From contig JAUXVI010000054.1 of NCBI GenBank assembly GCA_030680575.1, forward strand, positions 81,720-145,719: a stretch of DNA of 64,000 nt, read 5' to 3'. Positions 47,238 through 59,402 of this stretch are shown here, in pieces (within the stretch, counting starts at the first letter, position 1; the number at the start of each line of letters is the position of its first letter). The position numbers and the translations under genes were made by a program. This DNA is from Hylemonella sp. Lineage in GTDB: Bacteria; Pseudomonadota; Gammaproteobacteria; Burkholderiales; Burkholderiaceae_C. The notes beneath the pieces were generated by a model. The model made no database searches and was not told the origin of the DNA. It saw only the letters and a list, made by a program, of their open reading frames with translations.

Positions 47238-48376
47238 ACCAAACATTGCATGGATTTTCCCGTGTGCTGCGTCATGCGCTGTTGACGGCCCTGGTGGTTT
47301 TCTTGGCGGCCTGCTCCAGTGGTCCACAAAAGCCGAAACCGGCCGAGCTGTCACCGGGCGTCGATCTGCTCGGTGTGCGTCAAGTCTGGATTTCCAAGAT
47401 CGGAGAAGTCAGCTTGCCGCTGGATGTGCGCGTGGTGGACCAACGCGTGGCGGTGGCTGCATCGAATGGCACGGTCGCGGTGTTGGATGCCAGCAATGGC
47501 GCTGACGTCTGGCGCCTCTCGCTGGGAAGCCCCCTGAGTTCCGGGGTTGGCTACGATGGCCAACGTGCTGCCGTCATCACCCTGGGCAACGAGGTCGTGG
47601 CCCTGGAGGCCGGGCGTGAAATCTGGCGCCAGCGTCTCAACGCGGTCAGCTTGACTGCGCCCTTGGTGGCGGGAGGTCGGGTCTTTGTGCTCGGGGCGGA
47701 CCGCACTGTCAGCGCATTTGATGGTCAATCTGGCCGTCGCTTGTGGCAGCAGCAACGCACGGGAGAGGCCTTGGTGCTGCGTCAGGCCGGTGTGTTGCTG
47801 GCCGTGGGTGACACGCTGGTGGTGGGCTTGTCGGGCAAGCTGGTTGGTTTGAACCCGCTCAACGGCAGTGTGCGCTGGGAAGCCGCCATCGCTTCACCGC
47901 GCGGCGTGAACGATATTGAGCGTCTGGTGGATTTGGTGGCCGGTGTCAGCCGTGAGGGTACGGTGATTTGCGCGCGTGCTTTCCAGGCGGCGGTCGGTTG
48001 CGTGGATGCAGCACGTGGCACCGTCTTGTGGACCAAGCCGGCAACCGGGGCTACGGGGGTGCGGGGCGACCGTGACTTCATTTTTGGCGCGGAGGCCGAT
48101 GGTACGGTTGTGGCTTGGCGTCGTGCCGACGGTGAGCGCGCCTGGACGCAGGAGATTTTGCGCTACCGCAATCTGGGTGCACCCTTGGCCGCGGGGCGTT
48201 CCGTGGTGGTGGGGGATGGTACCGGCTTGGTGCATTTCCTCTCGCGTGAAGATGGCTCACCCATGGCCCGCGTCAGCACGGACGGAACGGCGATCGTCGC
48301 TGCGCCGGTGCTGGCCGGCAATACGCTGGTGGTCGTGACGCGCGGTGGCGGCGTCTTTGGCTTCCGGCCTGAATGA
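47234..48376 (+). CDS. bamB: Outer membrane assembly lipoprotein BamB
   Basis: This 380-residue lipoprotein is a beta-propeller of the BAM complex. Lipobox LAACSS gives the acylated Cys near 27. Repeated PQQ-like blades follow ([45 protein letters not shown]). Start is GTG at 47234, overlapping the preceding stop. The BAM partner bamD is 10 kb upstream. Confidence 0.95.
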   Translation: MNQTLHGFSRVLRHALLTALVVFLAACSSGPQKPKPAELSPGVDLLGVRQVWISKIGEVSLPLDVRVVDQRVAVAASNGTVAVLDASNGADVWRLSLGSPLSSGVGYDGQRAAVITLGNEVVALEAGREIWRQRLNAVSLTAPLVAGGRVFVLGADRTVSAFDGQSGRRLWQQQRTGEALVLRQAGVLLAVGDTLVVGLSGKLVGLNPLNGSVRWEAAIASPRGVNDIERLVDLVAGVSREGTVICARAFQAAVGCVDAARGTVLWTKPATGATGVRGDRDFIFGAEADGTVVAWRRADGERAWTQEILRYRNLGAPLAAGRSVVVGDGTGLVHFLSREDGSPMARVSTDGTAIVAAPVLAGNTLVVVTRGGGVFGFRPE

Positions 48377-48392
48377 AACAAGGCTTTTCTGC

Positions 48393-49724
48393 ATGAAACC
48401 GGTCCTGGCCCTCGTTGGCCGCCCAAACGTCGGTAAATCGACGCTGTTCAACCGGCTGACCAAGTCGCGCGATGCCATCGTGGCTGACTTTGCAGGCTTG
48501 ACGCGCGATCGCCATTACGGCAACGGCAAATTGGGCAAGCACGAGTACATCGTCATCGATACCGGTGGTTTCGAGCCGGATGCTGGCGCCGGCATCTACA
48601 AGGAAATGGCCAAGCAGACGCGCCAGGCCGTGGCCGAGGCCGATGTGGTGATTTTTGTGGTGGATGCCCGTCAGGGGGTGTCGGCGCAGGATCACGATAT
48701 TGCCAGCTACCTGCGCCGCCTGGGCAAGCCTTGTGTGCTGGTGGCCAACAAGGCCGAGGGCATGAAGGAGGGGGCGCAGCTGGTCGAATTTTTCGAGCTC
48801 GGCTTGGGTGAGGTCTACCCGGTTTCGGCGGCCCATGGCCAAGGCATCCGCTCCCTGGTGGAGCTGGCTCTTGAGCCACTGAATCTGCCGGATCCGGACG
48901 ACGAGGAGGAGGCGCGCGATCCTGGCCTCATCAAGCTGGCGGTGGCCGGCCGGCCCAATGTGGGCAAATCAACCCTCATCAACACATGGCTTGGCGAGGA
49001 GCGCTTGGTGGCGTTCGATATGCCGGGCACCACGCGCGATGCCATCAGCGTGCCCTTTGAGCGAAACGGTCAGCGTTTCGAGTTGATCGACACGGCCGGG
49101 CTGCGCCGCAAGGGCAAGGTGTTTGAAGCCATTGAGAAGTTTTCCGTGGTCAAGACCCTGCAGGCCATCGAATCGGCCAATGTGGTGTTGCTGCTGCTGG
49201 ATGCGACGCAGGGCGTGACCGATCAGGATGCCCACATTGCCGGCTACATCCTGGAAAGCGGCCGTGCCGTGGTGCTGGCGGTCAACAAGTGGGATGCGGT
49301 GGATGAGTACCAGCGCGAGCTGTTGCAGCGCTCCATCGAGACCCGGCTGTCCTTTCTCAAATTTGCGGATCTGCATCACATTTCCGCCAAGAAGCGGCAG
49401 GGACTGGGGCCGGTATGGACCTCCATCATTCAGGCACACAAGTCGGCCAACTGCAAGATGCCCACGCCGGTGCTGACGCGCCTGCTGCAGGAAGCGGTGC
49501 AGTTTCAGACGCCCAAAAAGACGGGCATCTACAGGCCGAAATTGCGCTATGCCCACCAGGGCGGGATGAACCCGCCGCTGGTCGTGATCCACGGTAACTC
49601 GCTAGAGCACGTGACCGATGCCTACAAACGGTTCCTGGAAGGGCGAATTCGCAAAGAGTTCAATCTGGTCGGGACACCGTTGCGCATCGAGATGAAAACT
49701 TCGCACAATCCCTACGCGGATTAG
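48393..49724 (+). CDS. der: Ribosome-associated GTPase Der (EngA)
   Basis: This 443-residue essential GTPase in 50S subunit assembly has two tandem G domains, each with G1 GRPNVGKST (near 9 and 185), G3 DTGGFEPD and [10 protein letters not shown], and G4 NKAE/NKWD. A C-terminal KH-like domain follows. ATG 48393 is used because the first G domain starts at residue 4; the frame is open further upstream. Confidence 0.96.
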   Translation: MKPVLALVGRPNVGKSTLFNRLTKSRDAIVADFAGLTRDRHYGNGKLGKHEYIVIDTGGFEPDAGAGIYKEMAKQTRQAVAEADVVIFVVDARQGVSAQDHDIASYLRRLGKPCVLVANKAEGMKEGAQLVEFFELGLGEVYPVSAAHGQGIRSLVELALEPLNLPDPDDEEEARDPGLIKLAVAGRPNVGKSTLINTWLGEERLVAFDMPGTTRDAISVPFERNGQRFELIDTAGLRRKGKVFEAIEKFSVVKTLQAIESANVVLLLLDATQGVTDQDAHIAGYILESGRAVVLAVNKWDAVDEYQRELLQRSIETRLSFLKFADLHHISAKKRQGLGPVWTSIIQAHKSANCKMPTPVLTRLLQEAVQFQTPKKTGIYRPKLRYAHQGGMNPPLVVIHGNSLEHVTDAYKRFLEGRIRKEFNLVGTPLRIEMKTSHNPYAD

Positions 49725-49837
49725 GAAAACGGCTAGTTTCCGCCCCTCCGTGAGGTTTTGCCTCATCTGCCCACCATGAAACAGCCCGCTGTGGTAAGGT
49801 GGCAACTTCTATAAAACTTTTGAACACGGAGAATATC

Positions 49838-50092
49838 GTGAGCAATAACAAAGGTCAGCTTTTGCAAGACCCCTTTCTGAACGCGCTGCGCCGCGAGCAT
49901 GTGCCGGTCTCCATCTATCTCGTCAACGGTATCAAGCTGCAAGGCCAGATCGAGTCGTTTGACCAGTATGTCGTGCTGCTGCGCAACACGGTCACGCAGA
50001 TGGTCTACAAGCATGCGATTTCCACCATCGTGCCGGGTCGCGCCGTCAATTTCTCCACCGGTGAAGCCGAGCCGTCTGCCGGTACCCCTTGA
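49838..50092 (+). CDS. hfq: RNA chaperone Hfq
   Basis: This 84-residue Sm-like protein forms hexamers that pair small RNAs with mRNAs. The N-terminal [30 protein letters not shown] and the Sm2 [10 protein letters not shown] are highly conserved. Start is GTG at 49838 with a ggaga site, which fits the family N-terminus (MSNNKGQ); an ATG at 49799 would add an unrelated 13-residue extension. hflX follows, as usual. Confidence 0.96.
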   Translation: MSNNKGQLLQDPFLNALRREHVPVSIYLVNGIKLQGQIESFDQYVVLLRNTVTQMVYKHAISTIVPGRAVNFSTGEAEPSAGTP

Positions 50093-50159
50093 TGCCATGT
50101 GGGGCGCGGACGCCTGAGAGACGATTTTTTTCTGAGCCTGTATCCAGGCTGCGTTCCAT

Positions 50160-51338
50160 TTGACTGATTTGCCCGACAAGACCCCGGCACCGACCATTCT
50201 GGTGGGGGTGGACTTTGGTCTGCCCCATTTTGACGCCGAACTCGAAGAATTGGGCCTGCTGGCTGAAACCGCGGGCCTGAAACCGGTTGCACGCCTGACC
50301 TGCAAGCGCCGGGCGCCTGATGCCGCCCTGTTTGTGGGTAGCGGCAAGGCCGACGAGATCAAGCTGCTGGCGCAGCAACTCGGTGCCACCGAGGTGCTGT
50401 TCGACCAGAGCCTGAGTCCGGCGCAGCAGCGCAATCTGGAGCGCCATCTGGAGCTGCCGGTCAACGACCGCACCTTGCTCATTCTGGAAATCTTTGCCCA
50501 GCGTGCGCGTAGCCATGAAGGCAAGCTGCAGGTCGAGCTGGCGCGACTGCAATACCTCAGCACCCGGCTGGTGCGGCGCTGGTCTCACCTAGAGCGCCAG
50601 ACCGGCGGTGCCGGTGTGCGTGGTGGCCCGGGTGAGAAGCAGATCGAGCTGGACCGCCGCATGATCAATGAGTCCATCAAGCGCACCAAGGAGCGGCTGG
50701 TCAAGGTCAAGCGCCAGCGCCAGACCCAGCGTCGCCAGCGCGAGCGCCGCGAAGCTTTCAATATTTCGCTGGTGGGGTACACCAACGCCGGTAAATCCAC
50801 GCTGTTCAATGCGCTCGTGAAGGCGCGTGCCTATGCGGCCGACCAGTTGTTTGCCACGCTCGACACCACGACACGCCAGCTGTATCTCGGCGAAGCGGGG
50901 CGTTCGGTTTCGCTGTCCGACACGGTGGGCTTCATCCGCGACCTGCCGCACGGTCTGATCGACGCCTTCCAGGCCACGCTGCAGGAAGCGGTCGATGCCG
51001 ACCTGCTGCTGCATGTGGTCGATGCCGCCAATCCGAACTATCCCGAGCAGATTGCGGAAGTGCAGCGCGTGTTGACCGAAATCGGTGCCGCTGACATTCC
51101 CCAGGTGCTGGTCTTCAACAAGCTCGATGCCCTCGACGAGGAGCGCCGACCGCTGCAGCTCGAAGACACCTATGACCTCGATGGTGTGGCAACCCCCCGC
51201 ATCTTTGCCAGCGCGCGCAAAGGGCTGGGGCTGCAAGCCTTGCGGCATCTGCTGGCGCGTCGGGCCAGCGAGGCCGGCCGGGAATTACCGGAGAGGGTGG
51301 AGGCACTTTCGGCAGAAAATCATCCAACCGATTCCTGA
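50160..51338 (+). CDS. hflX: GTPase HflX
   Basis: This 392-residue ribosome-splitting GTPase has an N-terminal HflX domain (SGKADEIKLLAQQLGATEVLFDQSLSPAQQRNLE...). The linker helix is GPGEKQIELDRRMI, and the G domain contains GYTNAGKSTLFN and DTVGFIRDLPH. Start is TTG at 50160; no upstream ATG is suitable. It precedes hflK and hflC. Confidence 0.94.
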   Translation: MTDLPDKTPAPTILVGVDFGLPHFDAELEELGLLAETAGLKPVARLTCKRRAPDAALFVGSGKADEIKLLAQQLGATEVLFDQSLSPAQQRNLERHLELPVNDRTLLILEIFAQRARSHEGKLQVELARLQYLSTRLVRRWSHLERQTGGAGVRGGPGEKQIELDRRMINESIKRTKERLVKVKRQRQTQRRQRERREAFNISLVGYTNAGKSTLFNALVKARAYAADQLFATLDTTTRQLYLGEAGRSVSLSDTVGFIRDLPHGLIDAFQATLQEAVDADLLLHVVDAANPNYPEQIAEVQRVLTEIGAADIPQVLVFNKLDALDEERRPLQLEDTYDLDGVATPRIFASARKGLGLQALRHLLARRASEAGRELPERVEALSAENHPTDS

Positions 51339-51378
51339 TTGGGCACAATCCAGCCAGAGACCTAGAAGAGACGAAACG

Positions 51379-52746
51379 ATGAAACTCCAATTAAGCGCCT
51401 TTCGCTGGGCGGAATGGTCAGGCCGCATCCGGGGCATGTTCAATCTGAACGACCCTCGCTGGGGTCGCGGCGACGACAAGCCGGCCGACAACAACAAGCC
51501 TGAGCCGTCCCGGCCGGAGTCCGATCTGCCGCCGCCGACCAACGGTCAGGGGCGAGGCCAGAACCAGGGTTCCAATCAAGGCCCACCAGATCTGGATGAG
51601 CTGTGGCGCGACTTCAACCGCAAGCTCGGGGGCCTTTTTGGTGGCGGATCGGGGCGTGGTGGTCGTTCCGGCGGCACGGGCGGCGGCTTCCAGCCTGACA
51701 TGAAGAATGCCGGATTGGGCATCGGCCTGATCGCCGGTATTGCCGTGCTAATCTGGCTGGGCACGGGCTTTTTCATCGTGCAGGAAGGCCAGCAGGCCGT
51801 CATCACCCAGTTCGGCCGTTACAAGTCCACGGTCGGGGCCGGTTTCAACTGGCGTCTGCCGTACCCGATCCAGCGTCATGAACTGGTGTTCGTGACCCAG
51901 ATCCGTTCCGTGGACGTGGGGCGTGACACCGTGATCAAGGCCACCGGCCTGCGCGAGTCGGCCATGCTGACCGAAGACGAGAACATCGTCGAGATCAAGT
52001 TTGCCGTTCAGTACCGCTTGAACGATGCACGTGCCTTCCTGTTCGAGAGCAAGAGTCCGAGTGAGGCCGTGGTCCAGGCGGCCGAGACGGCCGTGCGCGA
52101 GGTGGTTGGCAAGATGAAGATGGATTCGGCGCTGTCCGAAGAGCGCGACCAGATCGCGCCGCGTGTGCGCGCGCTGATGCAGACCATCCTGGACCGTTAC
52201 AAGGTCGGTATTGAAGTGGTCGGCATCAACCTGCAACAAGGCGGTGTTCGCCCACCCGAGCAGGTGCAGGCGGCTTTTGACGACGTGCTCAAGGCTGGCC
52301 AGGAGCGTGAGCGTGCCAAGAACGAAGCCGAGGCCTACGCCAACGACGTGGTGCCGCGTGCGTTGGGTACCGCTTCGCGCCTGAAGGAAGAGGCTGAGGC
52401 CTACAAGGCGCGTATCGTGGCGCAGGCCCAGGGTGATGCCCAGCGTTTCCGCGCCATCCTGACCGAATACCAGAAGGCGCCGCAGGTGACACGCGACCGT
52501 CTCTACCTGGAGACCATGCAGCAGATTTACGGCAATGTCACCAAGGTGCTGGTCGATTCCAAACAAGGGTCCAATCTGCTGTATCTGCCGCTGGACAAGA
52601 TCATGCAGCTGAGTGCGAGCGAAGCGGCTGCCCAGTCTGCTGCGGCCGCTCCGGCAACGCCTGCCGCCCCCTCGATGCCCGCAACTTCGCCGCTCGATGC
52701 CCGCACCCGCGACGGTGCCCGCTCGCGCGACCGTGAAACCCGATAG
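51379..52746 (+). CDS. hflK: FtsH protease modulator HflK
   Basis: This 455-residue inner-membrane SPFH protein has a Gly/Pro-rich N-terminal cytoplasmic region, then a transmembrane helix (GIGLIAGIAVLIWLGTGFFIV, about 112-132). A band-7 domain with EGQQAVITQFGRYKS follows, and an Ala/Glu-rich helical tail. With HflC it encloses and restrains FtsH. ATG 51379 is preferred; the frame is open further upstream in hflX. Confidence 0.94.
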   Translation: MKLQLSAFRWAEWSGRIRGMFNLNDPRWGRGDDKPADNNKPEPSRPESDLPPPTNGQGRGQNQGSNQGPPDLDELWRDFNRKLGGLFGGGSGRGGRSGGTGGGFQPDMKNAGLGIGLIAGIAVLIWLGTGFFIVQEGQQAVITQFGRYKSTVGAGFNWRLPYPIQRHELVFVTQIRSVDVGRDTVIKATGLRESAMLTEDENIVEIKFAVQYRLNDARAFLFESKSPSEAVVQAAETAVREVVGKMKMDSALSEERDQIAPRVRALMQTILDRYKVGIEVVGINLQQGGVRPPEQVQAAFDDVLKAGQERERAKNEAEAYANDVVPRALGTASRLKEEAEAYKARIVAQAQGDAQRFRAILTEYQKAPQVTRDRLYLETMQQIYGNVTKVLVDSKQGSNLLYLPLDKIMQLSASEAAAQSAAAAPATPAAPSMPATSPLDARTRDGARSRDRETR

Positions 52747-52755
52747 GAGCCCAGA

Positions 52756-53655
52756 ATGAACCGGGTTGGATTTGCAATTTCTTCACTGCTGGTGCTGTTG
52801 GCGCTGGCGAGTTCCATGCTGTTCGTGGTGGATCAGCGGCAGTTCGGCGTGGTGTATGCCTTGGGGCAGATCAAGGACGTGATCACCGAGCCGGGTCTGA
52901 ACATCAAGCTGCCGCCGCCGTTCCAGAACGTGACCTACATTGACAAGCGCTTGTTGACGCTCGACAGCACGGACACCGAGCCGATGCTGACCGCCGAAAA
53001 GCAGCGGGTCGTGATCGACTGGTATGTGCGCTGGCGCATCACCGACCCGACCGAGTACATCCGCAACGTCGGCCTGAATGAAGCGGCTGGCGCCAGCCAG
53101 CTCAACCGCGTGGTGCGCAATGCTTTCCAGGAGGAAATCAACAAGCGCACGGTGAAAGAGCTGCTGTCGCTCAAGCGCGAGGCTCTGACGGCCGACGTCA
53201 AGGCCGAGGTGCTGGACAAGGTCCGCGGCGCCAAGCCCTGGGGTGTGGATGTGGTGGATGTCCGCATCACGCGGGCTGATTACGTCGATGCCATCACCGA
53301 GTCGGTGTACCGCCGCATGGAGGCCGAGCGCAAGCGGGTCGCCAACGAGCTGCGTTCCACCGGCGGCGCCGAAGGCGAGAAGATCCGTGCCGATGCCGAC
53401 CGCCAGCGCGAGGTGACGATCGCCAACGCGTATCGCGATGCGCAGAAGGTCAAGGGCGAAGGCGATGCCGAAGCGGCGCGCATCTATGCCGAGGCCTTTG
53501 GTCGCGACCCCTCGTTTGCCCAGTTCTATCGCAGCCTGGAGGCTTACAAGACCAGCTTCAGCAAGAAGAGCGATGTGATGGTGCTGGACCCGTCATCCTC
53601 GGAGTTCTTCAAGGTGTTCCGTGGGCAGGCTGCCCCAGCCGGCGCGAAAAAGTAA
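52756..53655 (+). CDS. hflC: FtsH protease modulator HflC
   Basis: This 299-residue protein starts with an N-terminal transmembrane helix (FAISSLLVLLALASSMLFVV) and then a band-7 domain (DQRQFGVVYALGQIKD; LNRVVRNAFQEEINKRTVKELL), with the RVANELRSTGGAEGEKIRADADRQ helical segment after it. It forms the HflKC complex with the gene before it, from which it is separated by 9 bases. Confidence 0.95.
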   Translation: MNRVGFAISSLLVLLALASSMLFVVDQRQFGVVYALGQIKDVITEPGLNIKLPPPFQNVTYIDKRLLTLDSTDTEPMLTAEKQRVVIDWYVRWRITDPTEYIRNVGLNEAAGASQLNRVVRNAFQEEINKRTVKELLSLKREALTADVKAEVLDKVRGAKPWGVDVVDVRITRADYVDAITESVYRRMEAERKRVANELRSTGGAEGEKIRADADRQREVTIANAYRDAQKVKGEGDAEAARIYAEAFGRDPSFAQFYRSLEAYKTSFSKKSDVMVLDPSSSEFFKVFRGQAAPAGAKK

Positions 53656-53658
53656 GGC

Positions 53659-53850
53659 GTGGACAGCGACTCCTTCTGGCTGGCCCTGGCCCTGGTCCTG
53701 GTGATCGAGGGCCTGTTTCCTTTTCTGTCGCCCGGCGGCTGGCGCCGCATGTTCGCGCAGATCCTGCAGTTGAGTGATGGCCAGATCCGGTTTTTCGGTC
53801 TGTGCAGCATCCTGGCCGGCCTGGTCTGGCTGGGGTGGCAGGTGCTCTGA
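53659..53850 (+). CDS. DUF2065 family small membrane protein
   Basis: This 63-residue protein has two hydrophobic helices (LALALVLVIEGLFPFLSP and IRFFGLCSILAGLVWLGWQ) and the conserved GGWRRMFAQILQL. GTG at 53659, three bases after the hflC stop, is the start. DUF2065 genes regularly lie after hflC. Function unknown. Confidence 0.88.
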   Translation: MDSDSFWLALALVLVIEGLFPFLSPGGWRRMFAQILQLSDGQIRFFGLCSILAGLVWLGWQVL

Positions 53851-53929
53851 ACGCTCCCTGAAACCAGCCTGATTTTGTCCGGGCGCCAAGCCCGGTAAAA
53901 TCACGTTTTTAACAGCACCCCCAAATTCC

Positions 53930-55078
53930 ATGTCTGCCTGGGTCCTGCCGGATCACATTGCCGATGTCTTGCCTTCCGAGGCACGCCACATCGAAGAACT
54001 TCGCCGCGATTTGCTGGACATGGCGCGCTGCTATGGCTACGAACTGGTCATGCCGCCGCTGCTTGAGCACCTGGAGTCCCTGCTGACGGGCACCGGCCAG
54101 GCGCTCAACTTGCAGACCTTCAAGCTGGTCGATCAGCTGTCCGGCCGCTCCATGGGCCTGCGTGCTGATACCACGCCGCAGGTGGCCCGCATCGATGCCC
54201 ATCTGCTGAACCGCCGCGGCGTCGCCCGCCTGTGCTACTGCGGTCCGGTGCTGCACACACGCCCGGCCAGCCCGCATGCGACGCGCGAGCCGCTGCAGTT
54301 CGGTGCCGAGATTTATGGCCATACCGGCTTGGAGGCCGACCTGGAGGCCCTGCAGCTCGCGCTGGACTGCCTCAAGGCGGCCCAGCTGCCCACATTCACC
54401 GTCGACATGGCGGATGTCCGCATCGTCAACGCGCTGCTGGCCGATGTGCGCGTCGAAGCCGACGCACTGGCCCAGTTGCACGCCGCACTGGCCGCCAAGG
54501 ATGTGACGGCATTGACCCAGCTCACGCAGGACTTTCCGCCGGCCTCGCGCCAGGGCCTGCTGGCGCTGTTGCAGCTCTATGGCGATATTTCTGTGCTGGA
54601 CAAGGCCGAAAAAGTGCTTCCGCCCTTGCCGGCTGTGCGTGAGGCGCTATCAAATTTGAAGTGGCTGGCCAGCCAGCTGGAAGGTACCCAGCTCAGCTTC
54701 GATCTGGCCGACCTGCGTGGCTACGCCTACTACAGCGGCGTACGTTTTGCCGTTTATGCCGAAGGCGCCAGCGACGCGCTGTTGCGCGGCGGACGGTATG
54801 ACGAAGTCGGTGCCGTGTTCGGCCGCAAGCGGCCGGCGGTGGGCTTCAGCCTGGATCTGAAGACCCTGGTGGGGGCCGTGGCCACGCGCCCGTTGCGCGC
54901 CGCCATCCGTGCTCCCTGGAGCGAGTCGCCGGCCCTGCGGCAGGCGATTGCGCGTCTGCGCGGGCAGGGCGAAACCGTGGTCTGCGTACTGCCGGGCCAT
55001 GAAAGTGAAATCGATGAATTCCAGTGCGACCGCGAGTTGATCGAGGTGGCCGGGCAGTGGGTGCTGAGCGCCATTTGA
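53930..55078 (+). CDS. hisZ: ATP phosphoribosyltransferase regulatory subunit HisZ
   Basis: This 382-residue paralogue of HisRS lacks the anticodon domain. It shows [27 protein letters not shown] at the N-terminus, then [16 protein letters not shown] and [20 protein letters not shown]. It activates the short form of HisG (not in this window). A short promoter region lies before it. Confidence 0.94.
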   Translation: MSAWVLPDHIADVLPSEARHIEELRRDLLDMARCYGYELVMPPLLEHLESLLTGTGQALNLQTFKLVDQLSGRSMGLRADTTPQVARIDAHLLNRRGVARLCYCGPVLHTRPASPHATREPLQFGAEIYGHTGLEADLEALQLALDCLKAAQLPTFTVDMADVRIVNALLADVRVEADALAQLHAALAAKDVTALTQLTQDFPPASRQGLLALLQLYGDISVLDKAEKVLPPLPAVREALSNLKWLASQLEGTQLSFDLADLRGYAYYSGVRFAVYAEGASDALLRGGRYDEVGAVFGRKRPAVGFSLDLKTLVGAVATRPLRAAIRAPWSESPALRQAIARLRGQGETVVCVLPGHESEIDEFQCDRELIEVAGQWVLSAI

Positions 55079-56527
<1,449 letters not shown>

Positions 56528-56529
56528 TC

Positions 56530-56588
56530 GTTTTTGATAAAAAGTGGCTGTTTGCCTTGTGGATATTGCGCAAGCAGCTACAAATAAA
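56530..56588 (-). repeat. Degenerate Comamonadaceae-type intergenic repeat, copy 4
   Basis: On the minus strand this reads GTAGCTGCTTGCGCAATATCCACAAGGCAAACAGCC, then a TTTTTATC run. It is the closest of the four copies to the type I recall for the family. It occupies the purA-phosphoribosyltransferase gap. Confidence 0.65.
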
Positions 56589-56599
56589 GGAGCATCCGG

Positions 56600-57124
56600 A
56601 TGTTGACTGAAGACGGCAAGCACTTGTACGTGAGTTACGACGAGTACCACAACCTGATCGAGAAGCTGGCCATCAAGGTCCATCAGTCCGGCTGGGAGTT
56701 CGACACCATCCTGTGCCTGGCACGCGGCGGCATGCGTCCGGGCGACATCCTGTCGCGCATTTTCGAGAAGCCGCTGGCCATCGTCTCCACCAGCTCCTAC
56801 CGCGCCGATGCCGGCACGATCCAGGGCAACCTGGACATTGCCAAGTACATCACCACCCCGCAGGGCGAAATCGCCGGGCGTGTGCTGCTGGTGGACGACC
56901 TGGCTGACTCGGGGCACACGCTCGATGCCGTCATGCAGATGCTGCGTGAAAAATATCAGGCCATCACCGAGCTACGCAGCGCGGTGATCTGGACCAAGGC
57001 CCATTCCAGCTTCAAGCCCGACTTCTCGGTGGAACATTTGCCGAGCAACCCCTGGATTCACCAGCCCTTCGAGAGCTACGACCGCATGCGTCCGGCGCAA
57101 TTGCTGAATAAGTGGAAGATATGA
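56600..57124 (+). CDS. Phosphoribosyltransferase family protein
   Basis: This 174-residue protein has the PRPP-binding motif VLLVDDLADSGHTL (near 93-106) and the LARGGMRPGDILSRIF loop (near 40). That is the type I PRTase fold used for hypoxanthine/guanine salvage. The exact base is not shown. It has an aagga site before ATG 56600. It follows purA, a purine enzyme. Confidence 0.9.
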   Translation: MLTEDGKHLYVSYDEYHNLIEKLAIKVHQSGWEFDTILCLARGGMRPGDILSRIFEKPLAIVSTSSYRADAGTIQGNLDIAKYITTPQGEIAGRVLLVDDLADSGHTLDAVMQMLREKYQAITELRSAVIWTKAHSSFKPDFSVEHLPSNPWIHQPFESYDRMRPAQLLNKWKI

Positions 57125-57129
57125 AGTAG

Positions 57130-57228
57130 GCGCACCCCCAGGCTGCGCGCACTTCGTGTCGCTGCGCCACCCCCCTTGCAGGGGGCGCACCCAGCGGCCC
57201 GGCGAAGCCGGTTCCGCGGGTGCCCGCG
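57130..57228. repeat. Comamonadaceae GC-rich intergenic repeat
   Basis: A palindromic core CCCCCCTTGCAGGGGG and a second hairpin (CCGGCGAAGCCGG) lie in a CTTCGTGTCGCTGCGCC...CCGCGGG context. I recognise this as a repeated intergenic unit of that family. Only one copy lies in the window. Confidence 0.5.
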
Positions 57229-57293
57229 AATAAGATAACTTCGTTCGCTTGGGATCGCGTTAAGCTCTGACTGGCTAGTTCCAAGGCAACGAC

Positions 57294-58502
57294 ATGAGCG
57301 ACAAGAGCACCGAGCTGATCCACCATCCCTATACGCCGCCAGAGGGCTTTGCCGCACCGCAGCCGGGGGTGTTCAAGGCCTCGACGGTGATCTTTCCCAG
57401 CGTGGCGGCCATGCGCAGCCGGGAGTGGAAAGACAAGACCGGTTACACCTACGGCCTGCACGGCACGCCCACCACCTACCTGCTGGAGGAACGCCTGTGT
57501 GCACTGGAAGGTGGTGCGCAGTGCGTGCTGGTGCCCAGCGGCCTGGCCGCGATTGCCAATGTCGCTCTGGCGCTGCTCAAGAGCGGTGACGAGGTGCTGA
57601 TTCCCGACAACGCCTACGGCCCCAACAAGGCGCTGGCTGAAGGCGAACTCAAGGCCTGGGGCATCACGCATCAGCTCTACGACCCGATGGACCCGCAGGA
57701 CTTGGCGCGCCGCATCAGCCACAAGACGAAACTGGTCTGGCTGGAGGCGGCCGGCTCGGTCACGCTAGAGTTCCCCGACCTGCGTGAACAGGTGCGCGTC
57801 TGCCGCCATGCGAATGGTGGGGCCGGTGTGCTGACCGCGCTGGACAACACCTGGGGCGCCGGCCTGGCCTTCAACCCGTTCGATCTCGGTGACGGGCTGG
57901 GCGTCGACATCTCGGCCCATGCGCTGACCAAATACCCGAGCGGCGGCGGCGATGTGCTGATGGGCAGCGTGATCACGCGCGACGAGGCGCTGCACATCCG
58001 CCTCAAGCTCACTCATATGCGCCTGGGGCTGGGCGTCGGGGCCAATGACGTGGAGACGGTGCTGCGTTCGCTGCCCAGCTTGCCGCTGCGTTACCGTGCC
58101 CACGACCAGACGGCACGCGCCCTGGCCCGGTGGTGCCAGACGCGGCCTGAATTCGCCCAAGTGCTGCATCCGGCGCTGCCAGATTCTCCCGGCCATGCCC
58201 ATTGGCAGGCGCTGTGCGGTGACGGGGAGGGCCGGGCAGCCGGCCTGTTCAGCGTACTGTTCGATGCCCGCTACAGCCAGGCGCAGGTCGACGCCTTTTG
58301 CGACGCGTTGCGCCTGTTTAAACTCGGTTACAGCTGGGGCGGCCCGATGAGCCTGGTGGTCCCGTACGAGTTGGCCAGCATGCGCCAGACATGGCCGGTG
58401 CATCTGGCACGCGGTCATCTGGTGCGCTTTTCTGCCGGTCTTGAAGCGGCGGATGAACTGCAGGCCGATCTGCTCCAGGCACTCGCCTCTGCCCTGGGCT
58501 GA
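57294..58502 (+). CDS. Cystathionine beta-lyase, MetC-like
   Basis: This 402-residue PLP enzyme of the Cys/Met metabolism family (trans-sulfuration) has YTPPEGFAAPQPGVFKASTVIFP at the N-terminus and the PLP-lysine motif SAHALTKYPSGGGDVLMGS (near residue 219). YGLHGTPTTYLLEERLCALEGG marks the substrate site. The most likely reaction is cleavage of cystathionine to homocysteine. The nearest Met-family genes are not adjacent. Confidence 0.9.
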   Translation: MSDKSTELIHHPYTPPEGFAAPQPGVFKASTVIFPSVAAMRSREWKDKTGYTYGLHGTPTTYLLEERLCALEGGAQCVLVPSGLAAIANVALALLKSGDEVLIPDNAYGPNKALAEGELKAWGITHQLYDPMDPQDLARRISHKTKLVWLEAAGSVTLEFPDLREQVRVCRHANGGAGVLTALDNTWGAGLAFNPFDLGDGLGVDISAHALTKYPSGGGDVLMGSVITRDEALHIRLKLTHMRLGLGVGANDVETVLRSLPSLPLRYRAHDQTARALARWCQTRPEFAQVLHPALPDSPGHAHWQALCGDGEGRAAGLFSVLFDARYSQAQVDAFCDALRLFKLGYSWGGPMSLVVPYELASMRQTWPVHLARGHLVRFSAGLEAADELQADLLQALASALG

Positions 58503-58577
58503 TCGGTCAATAGCCCTGCACGGGTTGGTGTTTTCCTGAGTAGCCAGCCGCGCGGGGTCTGGGTAGGCTTGCAACCC

Positions 58578-59402
58578 ATGACCCAGATCAATTCCACACC
58601 TGATGCTTCCGGCCTGCCGGCGAACCCCACGCCCTATGTTCCGCCGCCGTCAGAAGGGCCGAAACGCGAGATCGTGGCACTCAGGTTTTCCGACCCGTTT
58701 CGCTGGCTGGCGCATGGCCTGCGCGACCTGCAGGCCGAAATGGGAATCGCATTGTTCTACGGCATGTGCTTCTGGGCCATGGCCATTACCTTGGGCATGG
58801 TGTTCCGACATGCGCCGGAATACACCATGTCGATTGCTTCGGGCTGCCTGCTGGTCGGGCCGTTCCTGGCCATGGGGCTGTACGAGGTGAGCCGCCGGCG
58901 CGAGCAGGGCCTGCCTCCCGATCTGGCCACCTCGCTGACTTGCTGGGACTCGCACATCGGTAGCATGGGCATGCTAGTGCTGGTTCTGATCGTGCTGGAG
59001 CTGCTCTGGGGACGAGCCTCGTTGGTGGTGTTTGCCGTGTTCTTCAACACCGGCATGCCGTCGACGGCTGGCGTTTTGCAGGCGGTCTTCAACCCGGAGA
59101 ACTGGGAGTTTGTGGCGGTCTATATGGTGGTGGGCGGCGTGTTTGCCGGCTTGGTTTTTGCCACGTCGGTGGTGTCGATCCCCATGATCCTGGACCGCGA
59201 CACCGATGCCATCTCGGCCTCGATCACCAGTCTGCAGGTTTTTTTCAATAACCTGCCGGTCCTGCTGCTGTGGGGGGCGCTGATCAGTGTGCTGGTGCTG
59301 GTGGCCCTGGTTCCATGGGGGCTGGGCTTGCTGCTGATTGGTCCCTGGCTCGGGCACGCGACCTGGCACGCTTACCGTGGAGCGGTACGCTGGGAAGCTT
59401 AG
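58578..59402 (+). CDS. DUF2189 family membrane protein
   Basis: This 274-residue protein has an N-terminal Pro-rich tail followed by five to six membrane helices (ALFYGMCFWAMAITLGMVF; IASGCLLVGPFLAMGLYEVSRR; MLVLVLIVLELLWG; others to the C-terminus). The motif WLAHGLRDLQ and WLGHATWHAYRG are DUF2189 markers. Function is unknown. Confidence 0.88.
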   Translation: MTQINSTPDASGLPANPTPYVPPPSEGPKREIVALRFSDPFRWLAHGLRDLQAEMGIALFYGMCFWAMAITLGMVFRHAPEYTMSIASGCLLVGPFLAMGLYEVSRRREQGLPPDLATSLTCWDSHIGSMGMLVLVLIVLELLWGRASLVVFAVFFNTGMPSTAGVLQAVFNPENWEFVAVYMVVGGVFAGLVFATSVVSIPMILDRDTDAISASITSLQVFFNNLPVLLLWGALISVLVLVALVPWGLGLLLIGPWLGHATWHAYRGAVRWEA